Below are positions 54,743-64,000 of a stretch of DNA of 64,000 nt, one piece after another. Source of the DNA: Mesorhizobium prunaredense (GTDB lineage Bacteria; Pseudomonadota; Alphaproteobacteria; Rhizobiales; Rhizobiaceae); NCBI RefSeq assembly GCF_900156895.1, contig NZ_FTPD01000017.1:42084-106083 (forward strand). The letters run 5' to 3'. The position numbers and the translations under genes were made by a program. Positions within the stretch are counted from its first letter, which is position 1. Every line of letters begins with the position of its first letter. A model generated the notes under the pieces. That model searched no databases and was not told the origin of the DNA. It saw nothing but the letters and a program-made list of their open reading frames with translations.

Positions 54743-55726
54743 ATGCGTTTCAAGGGACTTGATCTCAATCTTCTCGTTGTGCTGGACGCATTGCTGGCCG
54801 AGCGCAATCTCTCGGCGGCGGCACACCGCATAAACCTGAGTCAGCCGGCCATGAGTGCGGCCGTCGCCCGGCTGCGCGATTTTTTCGGCGATGAACTGTT
54901 CAGCATGAACGGTCGCGAACGTATTCTGACGTCACGTGCGGTAGCACTTGGCCCCGCAGTCCGCGACGCTCTCCTGCGCATCCAGTCCTCGATTATTTCG
55001 TCCGATCCGTTTGACCCAAATCGATCCGATCGCCGCTTCAGGATCATTATTTCCGATTTCGCCACGCTGGTGTTTTTTGAAAAAGTCGTGGAACGTGTCG
55101 CTCGGGAAGCCCCCGCCGTCACGTTCGAATTGCTGCCTCTCGATGACAACCCAAATGAGCTCCTCCGGCGAGGCGACATCGACTTTGTAATTCTTCCGGA
55201 TATGTTCATGTCGGGCGCGCATCCAAGCGTGGCGCTTTTCGATGAGAAGCTGGTATGCGTGGGCTGTGCCGCCAACAAGCAGCTGCCACGGCAGCTTACA
55301 TTTGAGAGATACCTGTCGATGAGGCACGTCTGCGTCAGGTTCGGACGTTGGCGCAAGCCCTCCATGGAGGAACTGTTCTTGCTTGAGCACGGCCTGAAAA
55401 GACGTGTCGAAGTCGAGGTGCAGGGCTTCAGCATGGTGCCGCCAATGGTGTCCGGCACAGCTCGTATTTCGTCCGTGCCCCTCCGGCTGGTTAAGCACTT
55501 CGAAAAAACATTCCCCCTTAAGGTCGTCGAACTTCCGCTGCCGCTTCCCGTTTTCACCGAAGCCGTCCAATGGCTGGCCAACCACAACAGCGATCCGGCC
55601 AGCATCTGGATGCGGGAGATAATGGTGCAGGAAGCATCCCGGCTGGCTACTCCTGCGAATCCACGAGAGGCCCCCAGCGCTCCTGGACTTGTGTCGGCCG
55701 TTACCGCCCACTCTCATGTTGCCTGA
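54743..55726 (+). CDS. nodD1: nod-gene activator NodD (copy 1)
   Basis: A 327-residue LysR-family regulator that activates nod boxes with plant flavonoids. It starts [20 protein letters not shown] then [20 protein letters not shown] and [13 protein letters not shown] (helix-turn-helix). The effector domain follows, with [40 protein letters not shown] and [17 protein letters not shown]. The C-terminus extends to about 327 residues, slightly longer than usual. It is divergent from nodA1 across a nod box. Confidence 0.95.
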   Translation: MRFKGLDLNLLVVLDALLAERNLSAAAHRINLSQPAMSAAVARLRDFFGDELFSMNGRERILTSRAVALGPAVRDALLRIQSSIISSDPFDPNRSDRRFRIIISDFATLVFFEKVVERVAREAPAVTFELLPLDDNPNELLRRGDIDFVILPDMFMSGAHPSVALFDEKLVCVGCAANKQLPRQLTFERYLSMRHVCVRFGRWRKPSMEELFLLEHGLKRRVEVEVQGFSMVPPMVSGTARISSVPLRLVKHFEKTFPLKVVELPLPLPVFTEAVQWLANHNSDPASIWMREIMVQEASRLATPANPREAPSAPGLVSAVTAHSHVA

Positions 55727-55886
55727 GGCGACAGATCGTCAGCTGATTGGCAGGTGTTGCGCTTGCAGACTGTGAGACTCCCGGGGCGAGGAGCGGAACT
55801 CGAAGTGCATGTCTCTGGGTCGGGTACCGCGTCCGGATACGCAGCTTGGCTGGCCTTGGTCTAGGCTTGCTGGGGCCATCGTGGGT
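55727..55886. other. short spacer after nodD1
   Basis: No gene seen; the left edge of IS5-type debris. Confidence 0.3.
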
Positions 55887-56200
55887 TTATGCCGCGGGTG
55901 CGGTCGATGGTCGCTTCGAAGCTCTGGTTGGAGTTGTCAGCTGGCATACGCTTGGGTGCAGAAGAAGTTCTCGATCAGATGACGCTTCCAGATCGAGAGG
56001 CGGCGGCAAGGCGCGCCTCGGATCGTGCTGGATCACGATCTTGGCGCTGCGCTCGTTCAGATCGGCAATGATGGTGTTGCTATTGAACCCCGTGTCGGCG
56101 TTCGGATCGCCGAAGGCGACGCCCTTGATGGGCGGGCGAAACCCACCGTATCGAAGCGGCCTCCTGACAGGAGGACGAAGCACGCGAGTGCCGAGCGCAT
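55887..56200 (-). pseudogene. IS5-family transposase remnant
   Basis: The minus strand reads GVAFGDPNADTGFNSNTIIA then DLNERSAKIVIQHDPRRA, and in a neighbouring frame IENFFCTQAYAS and QSFEATI. These follow the order DxAYDxxxIxxxLxxRGAxxVI...IENFFCKLK...SFxAxI of IS5-type transposases, including the Glu-containing IENFF block. Frameshifts and missing ends make it non-functional. Confidence 0.6.
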
Positions 56201-56280
56201 CGGTGAGGGCAAGGATCTTTCATGTCGACCTTGGGAGGGCCTGTGGCCTGGCTTTGATTCCCCCTTTGCGCTGCCGCGGC

Positions 56281-56370
56281 ACGTGCATCAACTCATTCGC
56301 CCGGCCATGAGTGCAGCCGTGGCCCGGCTGCGGGATGAACCGTTTACGACAAGCGCCGCGGAGGTTTGAT
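56281..56370 (+). pseudogene. vestigial nodD HTH fragment
   Basis: The frame reads [20 protein letters not shown] then FTTSAAEV and a TGA. The block [12 protein letters not shown] is identical to the HTH of both NodD proteins ([16 protein letters not shown]), and the DNA is similar too. About 15 codons survive. It shows that a further nodD copy or recombination end once lay between nodD1 and nodG. Confidence 0.6.
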
Positions 56371-56461
56371 CCGCATTGCAGCACCACTTGCCCTGCAAAC
56401 CGCGGCGGTGAGACCTGTCGCGTGATGCCTACGACAAGGTAGGGCTCCGGTCACCCCGTGC

Positions 56462-57199
56462 TCAGATCATGGCCATGCCGCCATTGACGTGGATGGTCTG
56501 GCCGGTGACGTAGGCTGCTTCATCGGAGGCGAGGTAGGCGACGGCGGACGCGACTTCAGCGCTGGCGCCCATGCGCCGCGTCGGGATCGCTGCCATGATC
56601 GCCTCTTTCTGCTTGTCGTTGAGCTTGTCGGTCATCGCCGATTCGATGAAGCCAGGGGCGACGCAGTTGACGGTGATGTTGCGGGTGGCGATCTCCTGCG
56701 CCAGCGACTTGGAAAAGCCAATCATGCCGGCCTTGGAGGCGCAGTAATTGGTCTGGCCGGGATTGCCGGTGACGCCAACCACAGAGGTGATGTTGATGAT
56801 GCGGCCATGCCGGCGCCGCATCATCGGATGGGTGAGTTCGCGGGTCAGCCGGAACACGGCGGTCAGATTGACCTCAAGCACGCTATCCCAATCGGCGTCC
56901 GCCATGCGCACGAACAGACCGTCCTTGGTAATGCCGGCATTGTTGACTAGGATATCAACGCCTTCGAGCTCGACCTCCGCCTTCTGGCCGAGCGCCTTGA
57001 CCTCGTCGCGGTTCGACAGATTGGCCGGGAAAAGTTTTACCCGATCGCCGAGTTCGTCAGCCAAGGTCTCCAGTTTCTCGACGCGGGTGCCGTGCAGGCC
57101 GACAATGGCGCCCTGCGCATGCAGCACACGGGCGATCGCCTCGCCAATGCCCCCCGATGCGCCGGTGACGAGCGCCTTGCGGCCGGTCAATTCAAACAT
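56462..57199 (-). CDS. nodG: 3-oxoacyl-ACP reductase NodG/FabG
   Basis: A 245-residue short-chain dehydrogenase that reduces 3-oxoacyl-ACP with NADPH. Motifs are the cofactor loop VTGASGGIGEAIARVLHAQG, NNAGITKDGLF, the Ser in INITSVVGVTGNPG, the catalytic YxxxK in TNYCASKAGMIGF and the C-terminal VTGQTIHVNGGMAMI. It is 99 percent FabG-like in layout; the nodG name rests on its position after nodF and nodE. It would complete a fatty-acid elongation set for the special Nod-factor acyl chain. A 322-bp gap separates it from nodE, so it may or may not share the transcript. Confidence 0.88.
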   Translation of the reverse strand: MFELTGRKALVTGASGGIGEAIARVLHAQGAIVGLHGTRVEKLETLADELGDRVKLFPANLSNRDEVKALGQKAEVELEGVDILVNNAGITKDGLFVRMADADWDSVLEVNLTAVFRLTRELTHPMMRRRHGRIINITSVVGVTGNPGQTNYCASKAGMIGFSKSLAQEIATRNITVNCVAPGFIESAMTDKLNDKQKEAIMAAIPTRRMGASAEVASAVAYLASDEAAYVTGQTIHVNGGMAMI

Positions 57200-57521
57200 C
57201 TTTTCTCCTCATTCTTCAGGCCGGTGAATTCGGTCACCTCTGAGTGTCGCCGAGCCAGAAGTCTCGGCTCCAATGAGTGGCTTCCTCGCCGCTCCTGATC
57301 CGCGCCAGGACCCCTGCTGCGAGGTAGAATCGTCTATGCAGCCCAAACCGCGTTGGGCGAGTTCGCGCAATTGGCCGCGGCCGGCCTCGGCTGCGAGACC
57401 AGGCGCGGCTCGACCGACCTGACCACCTGGAGCTGACTGGTGGTGCACTGGGAGAGCCTTCAGACTGCCAGCAAAGCGACGGCGCCCGGAAGGGCTTTGC
57501 GGCAAACATGTCGGAGGCTTA
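57200..57521. other. gap between nodE and nodG, no clear gene
   Basis: A minus-strand frame ends RRFYLAAGVLARIRSGEEAT then HWSRDFWLGDTQR, and a plus-strand frame reads IVYAAQTALGEFAQLAAAGL. Both look like scraps of genes, but neither is assignable. No nod box or terminator is evident. Confidence 0.35.
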
Positions 57522-58730
57522 CTATACGTGTTTGAAGGCTAGAACTGAATTCACGCCGCCCATGGCAAACGCGTTGCTCATGGCCACACGCACCTTACGC
57601 TCGCGCGGCACGTTGGGCGTGACGTCGAGATCGCAATCGGGGTCTGGCTCGCGATAGTTGGCGGTCGGCGGTACGACGCCCTCCTGAATCGCCATCACAC
57701 AGGCGATCATCTCAAGCGCACTCGCTGCACCTTGACAGTGCGCGTGGGTGGATTTGGTGGAAGAGACGGACATCGAATAAGCATGCTCACCGAAGACGCG
57801 CTTGATCGCCGCCGTTTCGATTTGATCGTTGGCCTTGGTGCCGGTGCCGTGCGCGTTCAGGTACTCGACGTCCTCGGGATTCAGTTTCGCATCGGCAAGG
57901 CAGGCGCGCATCGCGCGCTCCGGCCCGTGAACTGCCGGCGCGGCGATGTGGGAGGCATCGGCAGACAGGCCGATGCCGGCGACCTCGGCAAGAATCGTTG
58001 CACCCCGGGCGGTAGCATGCTCATAGCTTTCCAGTACGGCCATGCCCGCACCTTCGCCCAGCACCAGTCCCTTCCGGTCGGCGGAGAAGGGCCGGCAAGT
58101 ATCCGGAGCGAGCACGCGCATCGCTTCCCATGCCTTCACCATCATAAACACGAACGGCGCGTCGCTGCCTCCCGCAAGCATCACGTCGGCCCGGCCGTAC
58201 TTGATCTGGTCTACGGCCGAGGCGATCGCATGATTGCCCGATGCACAGGCGGTGGTGACGCCGAAGACCGGCCCGCGAAGGCCGAGGCTCATGCTGACTT
58301 GGCACGCAGCCGCGCTCGGCATCGCCTTTACTCCGGAGAACAGATCAACGCGGGACGCTCCCCCCAAAAGGACGTCGCGGTAGCCTTTTTCGGTCGCATC
58401 GTAGCCGCCGAAGGCGACGCCCACTGTTGCGCCAAAGCGATGGGCATTGCCTTCATTGCAGGAAAGTCCGGCCTGTCGCATGGCTTCGCGTGCTGCAAGC
58501 ACGGCAAGCAGGCTAAAACGGCCCATGGCGAGCAGCTGCCTGGGGTCAACGTCGTGCTCAGGCAGCGTCTTGATCTCGGCGCCGATCGTGCCCTCCAGCC
58601 CGTGAAGCTGTGCATTGACAATGGGACCGATGGCCGATCGGCCCTCGCGCATGCCTCTCCAGATGGAGCCGACATCGGTGCCCAGTCCGCACAGCCCGCC
58701 CAGTCCGGTGATAACGACCCGCCGATCCAT
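57522..58730 (-). CDS. nodE: beta-ketoacyl synthase NodE
   Basis: A 402-residue condensing enzyme that, with the NodF acyl carrier, makes the host-specific polyunsaturated acyl chain of Nod factors. It has the N-terminal [20 protein letters not shown], the active-site Cys in [19 protein letters not shown], the first His in [19 protein letters not shown], the Lys/His in [20 protein letters not shown] and the C-terminal [16 protein letters not shown]. Its ATG directly follows the nodF stop. This is the usual KAS II-like NodE layout. Confidence 0.95.
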   Translation of the reverse strand: MDRRVVITGLGGLCGLGTDVGSIWRGMREGRSAIGPIVNAQLHGLEGTIGAEIKTLPEHDVDPRQLLAMGRFSLLAVLAAREAMRQAGLSCNEGNAHRFGATVGVAFGGYDATEKGYRDVLLGGASRVDLFSGVKAMPSAAACQVSMSLGLRGPVFGVTTACASGNHAIASAVDQIKYGRADVMLAGGSDAPFVFMMVKAWEAMRVLAPDTCRPFSADRKGLVLGEGAGMAVLESYEHATARGATILAEVAGIGLSADASHIAAPAVHGPERAMRACLADAKLNPEDVEYLNAHGTGTKANDQIETAAIKRVFGEHAYSMSVSSTKSTHAHCQGAASALEMIACVMAIQEGVVPPTANYREPDPDCDLDVTPNVPRERKVRVAMSNAFAMGGVNSVLAFKHV

Positions 58731-59012
58731 TCAAGCCGCCTTGTTGAGCAAGCCGCGGATGGCTTCCACCATGTCGCCGACAGTTTGGAGATCAGACCAC
58801 GCCTCGGCCGAGTTCATCTCGATCTTGATGCCGTAGGCCTGTTCGAGATCCCAGAGCACGTCCGCCAATCCCAGTGAATCGATGCCGAGCCCAGTCACTT
58901 CCGTCGCAGTGGTTATTTCGCCGACGGATGCTGCAGTCGTTCCCTCGGCGTTCTCCGATTCGACGCGCTTCCTGATTATCTCTACGATTTCCGTTGTAAG
59001 TTGATCAGACAT
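58731..59012 (-). CDS. nodF: specialised acyl carrier protein NodF
   Basis: A 93-residue acyl carrier protein: [20 protein letters not shown], then [20 protein letters not shown], in which the Ser of GIDSLG carries 4'-phosphopantetheine, and [20 protein letters not shown]. The long, acidic form with [15 protein letters not shown] is the NodF type rather than housekeeping AcpP. It sits between nodA2 and nodE on the same strand. Confidence 0.94.
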   Translation of the reverse strand: MSDQLTTEIVEIIRKRVESENAEGTTAASVGEITTATEVTGLGIDSLGLADVLWDLEQAYGIKIEMNSAEAWSDLQTVGDMVEAIRGLLNKAA

Positions 59013-59201
59013 TATTTGTTTCTTTCCATTTCAGCTTGTTTTTACGTTGGGGTGACTTGACTCCTGGGCAGCGCGCGTCCGGGAAACTAGCCATTAAACT
59101 TGTGCAACTGACAAAGCTTAATGCTCATACCAGCCGGATGAGTCCGGCTGGTCTGCGGCGCAGGCTGCGATGGCGAAGAACGTCGCCGGGAGCCGATTTT
59201 G

Positions 59202-59240
59202 CTAGCCACTCGGGACAGATATGTAGTCCCGGAGTTTCAT
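59202..59240 (-). pseudogene. nodB: vestigial nodB start after nodA2
   Basis: The nodA2 stop overlaps an ATG (ATGA) exactly as in nodA1-nodB, and the 12 codons read [12 protein letters not shown] before a TAG. The real NodB begins [13 protein letters not shown]. The codon pattern lines up nearly base for base, so this is the stump of a nodB gene lost from the second nod operon. Confidence 0.65.
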
Positions 59241-59827
59241 AGCTCCGGACCGTTACGGTCGATCAGCGTGCCGGAAGGCCACTCGTCCATCGAGCGTCCA
59301 ATCGGCGAAACCAAGACGAGCACGTCCTCCAGGCGCGTGGACGGCAGGTCGTGATGCACATTTGCGCGGCTCGAACGGACGCGGACGCTTGGCACAATGG
59401 TGGCTAGGCCCTCTCTGCAGTACCTCTCAACATGGTTGCGCATTGCGTGCCGAACCGTGCCGAAAGCGAATGGAACCCCCATCTGCTGCAGGACTGGATA
59501 CACCGTGCGCATTGCAAAGCTGATTCCGAGCTTCTCAAGATCCTGACGAACGCCATACAGGCCCAACTCAGCCACTAGGACATCGACCTCGCCAACCCTG
59601 ATGAAGCGGCGCAGAATACCGATGTGTGCCGCTACGCCCTGAGGGTCGCTGGCAATAAAGCGGAGTTCCGGTCTTGCGCCGGCCCAACTGCGGCCACCTT
59701 CGAATGGCTTTGCGCCGAAGGCTCCGTTTCGTCCATAGATGTTTCGGAAAAAATCGGAGAGCTCGACATGGTCGGCCACTTGCAAGTTATTTTCCCAGCA
59801 TAACCTCCACTGCACGGCAGAGCGCAT
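59237..59827 (-). CDS. nodA: Nod-factor acyltransferase NodA (copy 2)
   Basis: A 196-residue full-length Nod[21 protein letters not shown] then [72 protein letters not shown] and [20 protein letters not shown]. It differs from copy 1 across the protein, for example LQVADH against LQLHEH and [13 protein letters not shown] against [13 protein letters not shown]. It heads a nodA-nodF-nodE(-nodG) order after its own nod box. Linkage to nodFE suggests it transfers the polyunsaturated chain, while copy 1 transfers common fatty acids; this is inference. Confidence 0.95.
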   Translation of the reverse strand: MRSAVQWRLCWENNLQVADHVELSDFFRNIYGRNGAFGAKPFEGGRSWAGARPELRFIASDPQGVAAHIGILRRFIRVGEVDVLVAELGLYGVRQDLEKLGISFAMRTVYPVLQQMGVPFAFGTVRHAMRNHVERYCREGLATIVPSVRVRSSRANVHHDLPSTRLEDVLVLVSPIGRSMDEWPSGTLIDRNGPEL

Positions 59828-59929
59828 GGAAGATTTTCTCCTTTCGGGTTGTCCTTAAGACGCTCATCGCGGCATAGAGGCAGCGGGTGATCGGTGCGTC
59901 AGGTGTTTGTCCATGCGAGATTTCAGCAC

Positions 59930-59977
59930 AATGATAAAATCGTTTGTTTCGATGGAAGGTATCCACTCTATGGATAG
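59930..59977 (-). promoter_or_regulatory. nod box of the nodA2-nodFE operon
   Basis: On the minus strand it reads ATCCATAGAGTGGATACC, then TTCCATCGAAACAAACGATT and TTATCA. It matches the nod box at 54687-54733 with few differences and lies between divergent nodA2 and nodD2. Confidence 0.9.
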
Positions 59978-59985
59978 CCGCAGAA

Positions 59986-60903
59986 ATGCGTTTCAAGGGG
60001 CTTGATCTCAACCTTCTCGTCGTGCTGGACGCATTGCTGGCCGAGCGCAATCTCTCGGCGGCGGCACGCCGGATAAATCTCAGTCAGCCGGCGATGAGTG
60101 CGGCCGTCGCCCGGCTGCGCGATTTTTTCGGCGATGAACTGTTCAGCATGAGCGGCCGCGAACGTATTCTGACGTCACGTGCGGCTGCACTTGGTCCCGC
60201 AGTCCGCGACGCTCTCCTGCACATCCAACGTACGATTATTTCTTCGGATCCGTTTGACCCGGCTCGATCCGATCGCCGCTTCAGGATCATTATTTCCGAT
60301 TTCGCCACGCTCGTTTTTTTTGAGAAAGTCGTGGAGCGTGTTGCCCGGGAAGCCCCCGCCGTCAGCTTCGAATTGCTGCCTATCAACGATAGCCCCGATG
60401 AGCGTCTCCGGCGCGGCGACGTCGATTTTGTAATTCTCCCGGATTTGTTCACGTCGAGCGCGCATTCAAGCGTGGCCTTGTTCGGCGAGAGGCTCGTATG
60501 CGTCGGCTGTCCCACGAACAGGCAGCTGCCACGGCAGCTTACATTCGAGAGATATCTGTCGATGAGGCACGTCTCGGTCAGGTTCGGACGTTCGCTGATG
60601 CCGTCCGTCGAGGAATGGTTCTTACTTGAGCATGGTCTTAAAAGACGTGTCGAGGTGGCCGTGCAGGGCTTCAGCATGATCCCACCCATGGTGTCCGGCA
60701 CAGCTCGTATTGCGACCATGCCCTTCCGGCTGGTTAAGCACTTCGAAAAAACCTTCCCCCTTCAGATTGTGGAACTTCCGCTGCCGCTTCCCGCTTTCAC
60801 CGAAGCCGCCCAGTGGCCGGCACTCCACAATACCGATCCGGCAAGCATCTGGATGCGCGAGATAATGATGCAGGAGGCATCTCGCATGGCTGCTCCGCTG
60901 TGA
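59986..60903 (+). CDS. nodD2: nod-gene activator NodD (copy 2)
   Basis: A 305-residue LysR-family activator starting [20 protein letters not shown], with the [23 protein letters not shown], the effector domain [20 protein letters not shown] and [20 protein letters not shown]. It is closely similar to copy 1 through most of its length but differs in the effector pocket region (for example [15 protein letters not shown] against [15 protein letters not shown]). The ATG at 59986 is the family start; the frame opens at 59944 inside the nod box. Its 3' end overlaps the convergent MocC-like gene by 107 bp. Confidence 0.94.
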   Translation: MRFKGLDLNLLVVLDALLAERNLSAAARRINLSQPAMSAAVARLRDFFGDELFSMSGRERILTSRAAALGPAVRDALLHIQRTIISSDPFDPARSDRRFRIIISDFATLVFFEKVVERVAREAPAVSFELLPINDSPDERLRRGDVDFVILPDLFTSSAHSSVALFGERLVCVGCPTNRQLPRQLTFERYLSMRHVSVRFGRSLMPSVEEWFLLEHGLKRRVEVAVQGFSMIPPMVSGTARIATMPFRLVKHFEKTFPLQIVELPLPLPAFTEAAQWPALHNTDPASIWMREIMMQEASRMAAPL

Positions 60904-61756
60904 CAACACGGGAGGCTTTAGGCGCCATTCCATTTACTACCTCCGCGACCAACTGCTTTCGCGTCGACAGCACGCGCTGGACGAAATCAATGCTGGCGGC
61001 AAGCGCGCCAGCGAGCTCGTCCAACGTGCGCACTTCCTCGACCAGCTCGAACGAGAAGGGTCCCGCGTAGCCATCGTCAAGCAGCGCCTGGATCTGACTG
61101 CCATTGTCGGAACCTCCAAGAAAGCAATCCGGGTAAATCCAGAAGGTCGGGTCGTTCACGCCTGAAATGTGCACCAGTCCGGTAAGCTCGCCAAACAAGG
61201 ACGTCTCCCCAGCCAGGGTATGGTGAAAAGTATCGTGCATCAGGCGGAACACGGACTGGCCATCAACCGCGGCAATGGCATCGGCCGCTTCCTTCTTTGA
61301 TCGAAGCGAGCAGGTTCGAAAGCCCAGCGGCTCGATCAGGCCGACAAGACCGCGCGACTGGAGGATCGGCTTGAGCGCGTTTAGAGCGAAGCGGAGACTG
61401 TCATGGCGCTCGCCAGTGCTGGCCCGCGAGCCGTGGTTGACCGGCACCAGCACGACCGTCTTAGCCCCGCACGCCGCCGCGTAGTCGGCCAGCTTGTTCG
61501 CCTCCGCCCGACGGGTGGGAGTCCAGTCGTCGAAGCGCTGCAAGGCGTTCATCGAGGTTATCGTGACGCCGGCTTCGGTAGCGGCAGAGCGGACCTGCGC
61601 AGCCGAAATGGCGTGTGTAACAGGATTGCTGAAATGATGGTCACGGATTTGAACATCGGTCAGGCCCTGATCACGCGCAACTGCGAAAATTGCACTGACG
61701 TCGACCGATGGGGCCGCCATGTCTTCGAGCGCAAAGCGGGGAGATACCTGGCGCAT
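60797..61756 (-). CDS. MocC-like TIM-barrel isomerase/epimerase (copy 2)
   Basis: A 319-residue paralogue of the protein at 40904-41857: [100 protein letters not shown] and [20 protein letters not shown]. MocC proteins act in rhizopine catabolism. The last 45 or so codons (after [15 protein letters not shown]) run antisense into the end of nodD2, so the native C-terminus was probably replaced at the junction. It follows a LacI-type regulator (160 bp) and may be controlled by it. The active-site Glu/His residues remain. Confidence 0.82.
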   Translation of the reverse strand: MRQVSPRFALEDMAAPSVDVSAIFAVARDQGLTDVQIRDHHFSNPVTHAISAAQVRSAATEAGVTITSMNALQRFDDWTPTRRAEANKLADYAAACGAKTVVLVPVNHGSRASTGERHDSLRFALNALKPILQSRGLVGLIEPLGFRTCSLRSKKEAADAIAAVDGQSVFRLMHDTFHHTLAGETSLFGELTGLVHISGVNDPTFWIYPDCFLGGSDNGSQIQALLDDGYAGPFSFELVEEVRTLDELAGALAASIDFVQRVLSTRKQLVAEVVNGMAPKASRVVTAEQPCEMPPASLSRASRCLPDRYCGVPATGRLR

Positions 61757-61917
61757 GGGCGGAGCTTTCCTTCCAGAAATGCGGCGCCAGTCTTGTCTGG
61801 CTTCTCCGCGCGCCCCACTGCAGGCCGATGCACAAACCTGATTGGAGCAGGCTAGTCAATCGAGCGATTCTTGCATTTATGAAAGGAATGTCGGCCATGG
61901 CGATAGATCACATCATT

Positions 61918-62982
61918 TCAGATGTTTTCCGGCAGATAGATGTCAAACGGCAGAAATGTCTGCCCCGGCGTCTCCGCCGTGCCGGTCTTGATGGCGCGAT
62001 CCATCAGCAACATCAGCTCCTGGCAAAGTCGGCGCAGTGGCGTGGCGACCGCCATCGTGATGATGTCATCAGCGAGGGCCTCCCGTGACTCCGGCGTGAT
62101 TTCATTCACGATCGCCACGAGATCCTGACCTTTGCCCTCTTCCCGGAGCGCTGAGATAGCGCCCTCCATGCCACCGCCGGCCACGTAGAAGCCGACGAGC
62201 TCAGGTTCCCGCTGCATAAGGTCCAGCAGCGCCTCGTAAGTGATCTGTCGTTTCTCAAGGTTCACGAGCGTATCGAGCACCTCGAATGCTGGCTCGTTCT
62301 CACGGAAAAAAGAACGAAAGCCGCTTTCCCGTAGCTCGTGACCCTGGAAACGGTGGCTGCCGACAAACACCGCCACCTTGCCAGGCCGTTTAGCGGCCTT
62401 GGAGAACATCCAAGCTGCCGTCCGCCCGACCCTGCGGTTGTTGAGACCGATGTAACCCTCGCGCACGCCAGCGGCGAAGTCAGAAAGGAGCGAGAAAACC
62501 GGGATGCCTTTCGCCTTGAGCTCCTCGACTGCTGCCGTGATCTTCGGGTGGTCCGGCGCCACCATGGCGATCGCGTGGCATCGGCTACCAAGATCCTTAA
62601 GGAGGGTGGTCAGGTCCCCGGGCAAATGTGATGGCGCGAATTCGATGAGCGGAATGCCGTGGAAGGACTGGGCCGAACTCACCGACGCTTCGACCTCGCG
62701 CGCGAACTCCTGGTAGAAATGCTGGGCCGGTTTTCTCAAGATGAAGCCTAGCCGGTAGCGCGGCAGATCCCGTTGCAAGCGCTGTTTGATGAGACCCGCA
62801 GCATGATAGCCTATCGCGTGGGCGGCCTCGTGGACCCGCCGCGCGGTCTTCTCCCGCACCGGCAGGCGAGCGTTCAGGACCCGATCGACAGTCGCCACGC
62901 TCACCCCGGCTTCGCGGGCGAGATCGACAATTGTGGGGCGCTTTGCCGTCGCTCCAATTCTGATCGGCTGTCTCTCTGTCAT
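61918..62982 (-). CDS. LacI-family transcriptional regulator
   Basis: A 354-residue LacI/PurR-type regulator. The N-terminal HTH is KRPTIVDLAREAGVSVATVD then RVLNARLPVREKTARRV (hinge helix region), and the periplasmic-binding-like domain has LGFILRKPAQHFYQEFAREV, VAVFVGSHRFQGHELRESGF and DIITMAVATPLRRLCQELML. ATG at 62982 (MTERQPIRIG) is chosen; another ATG lies three codons upstream and the frame opens at 63174. It lies upstream of the MocC-like gene on the same strand. The sugar-binding fold suggests a sugar or inositol-type effector. Confidence 0.88.
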   Translation of the reverse strand: MTERQPIRIGATAKRPTIVDLAREAGVSVATVDRVLNARLPVREKTARRVHEAAHAIGYHAAGLIKQRLQRDLPRYRLGFILRKPAQHFYQEFAREVEASVSSAQSFHGIPLIEFAPSHLPGDLTTLLKDLGSRCHAIAMVAPDHPKITAAVEELKAKGIPVFSLLSDFAAGVREGYIGLNNRRVGRTAAWMFSKAAKRPGKVAVFVGSHRFQGHELRESGFRSFFRENEPAFEVLDTLVNLEKRQITYEALLDLMQREPELVGFYVAGGGMEGAISALREEGKGQDLVAIVNEITPESREALADDIITMAVATPLRRLCQELMLLMDRAIKTGTAETPGQTFLPFDIYLPENI

Positions 62983-63269
62983 CCGGCGCATCCCAGCGAC
63001 GGTTCGGGGCGGCAAAGTGAAAATTTCGGCATCCTGCACGATCGACAGCCTATCCAATGAACGGCGCTCCAGGCGCAACCGCGCGGGTGTCGATCTACGG
63101 TTCGTTTCGATAAGGCGTCCATATTTCTTGTACTCACCGCATTTGGCGCTTCTGATCTGTGGCCCGCGAAGCACTGTTTAGAGCCAGCGAGCCGATTGTT
63201 TCGTTCGGATGTTAGCCCGGCGACTGGATTAGTCGCGCTGCAGCAATCTTGCTGGGGCGGATGGCCGGT

Positions 63270-64000
63270 TTAATCTCTCGGCAAGCTCCCGCAGAAGGCA
63301 GCTTTCATGCGCGCTTCGTCCAATTCGTCTTCCCAGCGGGCGACAACGAGCGAGGCCACCGCGTTGCCGACTACATTCGTCAGCGCTCGGCATTCGGACA
63401 TGAAGCGGTCCACGCCAAGGATCAGAGCCATCCCAGCAACGGGAACGCTCGGGATTACGGAGAGCGTAGCGGCCAAGGTGATAAAGCCGGCGCCTGTTAT
63501 ACCTGCGGCACCCTTCGAGGAAAGCATCGCGACAAGCAATAGGAGGACCTGGTCGGAAATCGACAAGTGCGTGTTCGTCGCCTGGGCGAGGAAGAGGGCG
63601 GCAAGCGTCATGTAGATATTGGTGCCGTCCAGATTGAAGGAATATCCAGTCGGGATAACGAGACCCACGACAGAACGCTTGGCGCCGGCCTTCTCCATCT
63701 TTTCCATGAGCGAGGGCAGCGCGGCCTCCGAGGAGGACGTTGCCAGGACCAGCAGCAGCTCTTCCTTGATGTAGCGCACGAGAGAAAAGATCGAGAAGCC
63801 GTTGTATCGGCAGACCGCGCCGAGAATCCCGAATACGAAGAAGAAGGCAGTGAAATAGAACGTCGCGACCAGCATCGCGAGGTTGGCCACCGAACCGATG
63901 CCATATTTGCCGATGGTGAAGGCCATGGCGCCGAAAGCGCCGACGGGCGCGGCCCTCATCAGAATGCCGACCAGCTTGAACACCGGCGCAAGGAGCGCCT
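63270..64000 (-). CDS. DctA-like dicarboxylate:cation symporter (partial, runs off the window)
   Basis: Only the C-terminal part is present; the gene continues beyond base 64000. Family signatures are [20 protein letters not shown] (serine-rich substrate loop), [20 protein letters not shown] (the NLDGT motif), [20 protein letters not shown] and [20 protein letters not shown] (substrate-binding Arg region). It imports C4-dicarboxylates or related acids across the inner membrane. DctA proteins feed nitrogen-fixing bacteroids with malate; whether this is the main DctA or a paralogue cannot be told. Confidence 0.9.
   Translation of the reverse strand, partial: ALLAPVFKLVGILMRAAPVGAFGAMAFTIGKYGIGSVANLAMLVATFYFTAFFFVFGILGAVCRYNGFSIFSLVRYIKEELLLVLATSSSEAALPSLMEKMEKAGAKRSVVGLVIPTGYSFNLDGTNIYMTLAALFLAQATNTHLSISDQVLLLLVAMLSSKGAAGITGAGFITLAATLSVIPSVPVAGMALILGVDRFMSECRALTNVVGNAVASLVVARWEDELDEARMKAAFCGSLPRD

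Noticed and set aside
1..64000. CRISPR arrays, rRNA or complete tRNA genes
   Set aside because: No regularly spaced repeats, no rRNA sequence and no foldable tRNA were seen by eye.

Overview
This window looks like part of a Mesorhizobium-type symbiosis island (an integrative element of a legume-nodulating alphaproteobacterium). It carries a nearly complete set of Nod-factor genes (nodABC, nodIJ, nodH, nodU, nodFEG, two nodD), three nod boxes and two sigma-54 promoters. Intact gene blocks are separated by decayed insertion sequences, truncated genes and duplicated fragments, as is usual for rhizobial symbiosis islands.

Layout. 1-7.8 kb: a YggS-like PLP protein, glmM, a NUDIX hydrolase, and a decayed amino-acid locus (dapA-like fragments, broken EamA exporter, intact LysE exporter, intact stand-alone B3/4 domain protein, broken MocR regulator). 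7.9-12 kb: a sulfonate-type ABC transporter with an LLM monooxygenase. 13-21 kb: pmtA, a type IV AbiE toxin-antitoxin pair with two palindromic operators, msrA lacking its usual catalytic Cys, a double cold-shock protein, a three-hairpin anti-Shine-Dalgarno sRNA, a LigD-type ligase and a YedK/HMCES protein. 21-31 kb: an S46 peptidase behind a NifA/sigma-54 promoter, acetoacetate decarboxylase behind a second sigma-54 promoter, a PEP-mutase fragment and a truncated YhaN-like ATPase. 31-33.4 kb: nodU with its nod box. 34.4-39.1 kb: a PLP gamma-lyase / dapA-like / MocR / B3/4 cluster that matches the canavanine-degradation loci of Rhizobiales. 39-44 kb: IS91, IS256 and integrase debris, paiB, a MocC-like isomerase, a nolO remnant and a syrB-like regulator. 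44-48.8 kb: an RND efflux pair. 48.9-56 kb: nodH, nodJ, nodI, nodC, nodB, nodA and divergent nodD. 56-61 kb: nodG, nodE, nodF, a second nodA and divergent second nodD. 61-64 kb: a second MocC-like gene, a LacI regulator and a partial dctA-like carrier.

How the genes work together. NodC builds the chitin oligomer, NodB deacetylates it, and NodA1/NodA2 acylate it. NodF/NodE/NodG would supply a polyunsaturated acyl chain, NodH sulfates, NodU carbamoylates, and NodIJ exports. NodD1/NodD2 act on nod boxes in front of nodA1, nodA2 and nodU. The predicted product is a sulfated, carbamoylated lipo-chitin with a special fatty acid, suited to galegoid-type hosts. Such hosts often make the toxic arginine analogue canavanine, which fits the gamma-lyase/B3-4 genes found beside the nod genes. 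The two regions carrying those genes are complementary: one keeps the lyase and regulator but has a broken B3/4 gene, and the other keeps an intact B3/4 gene but has a broken regulator.

Limits. All calls come from reading translations and motifs. No alignments or database searches were run, and the boundaries of decayed fragments are approximate.
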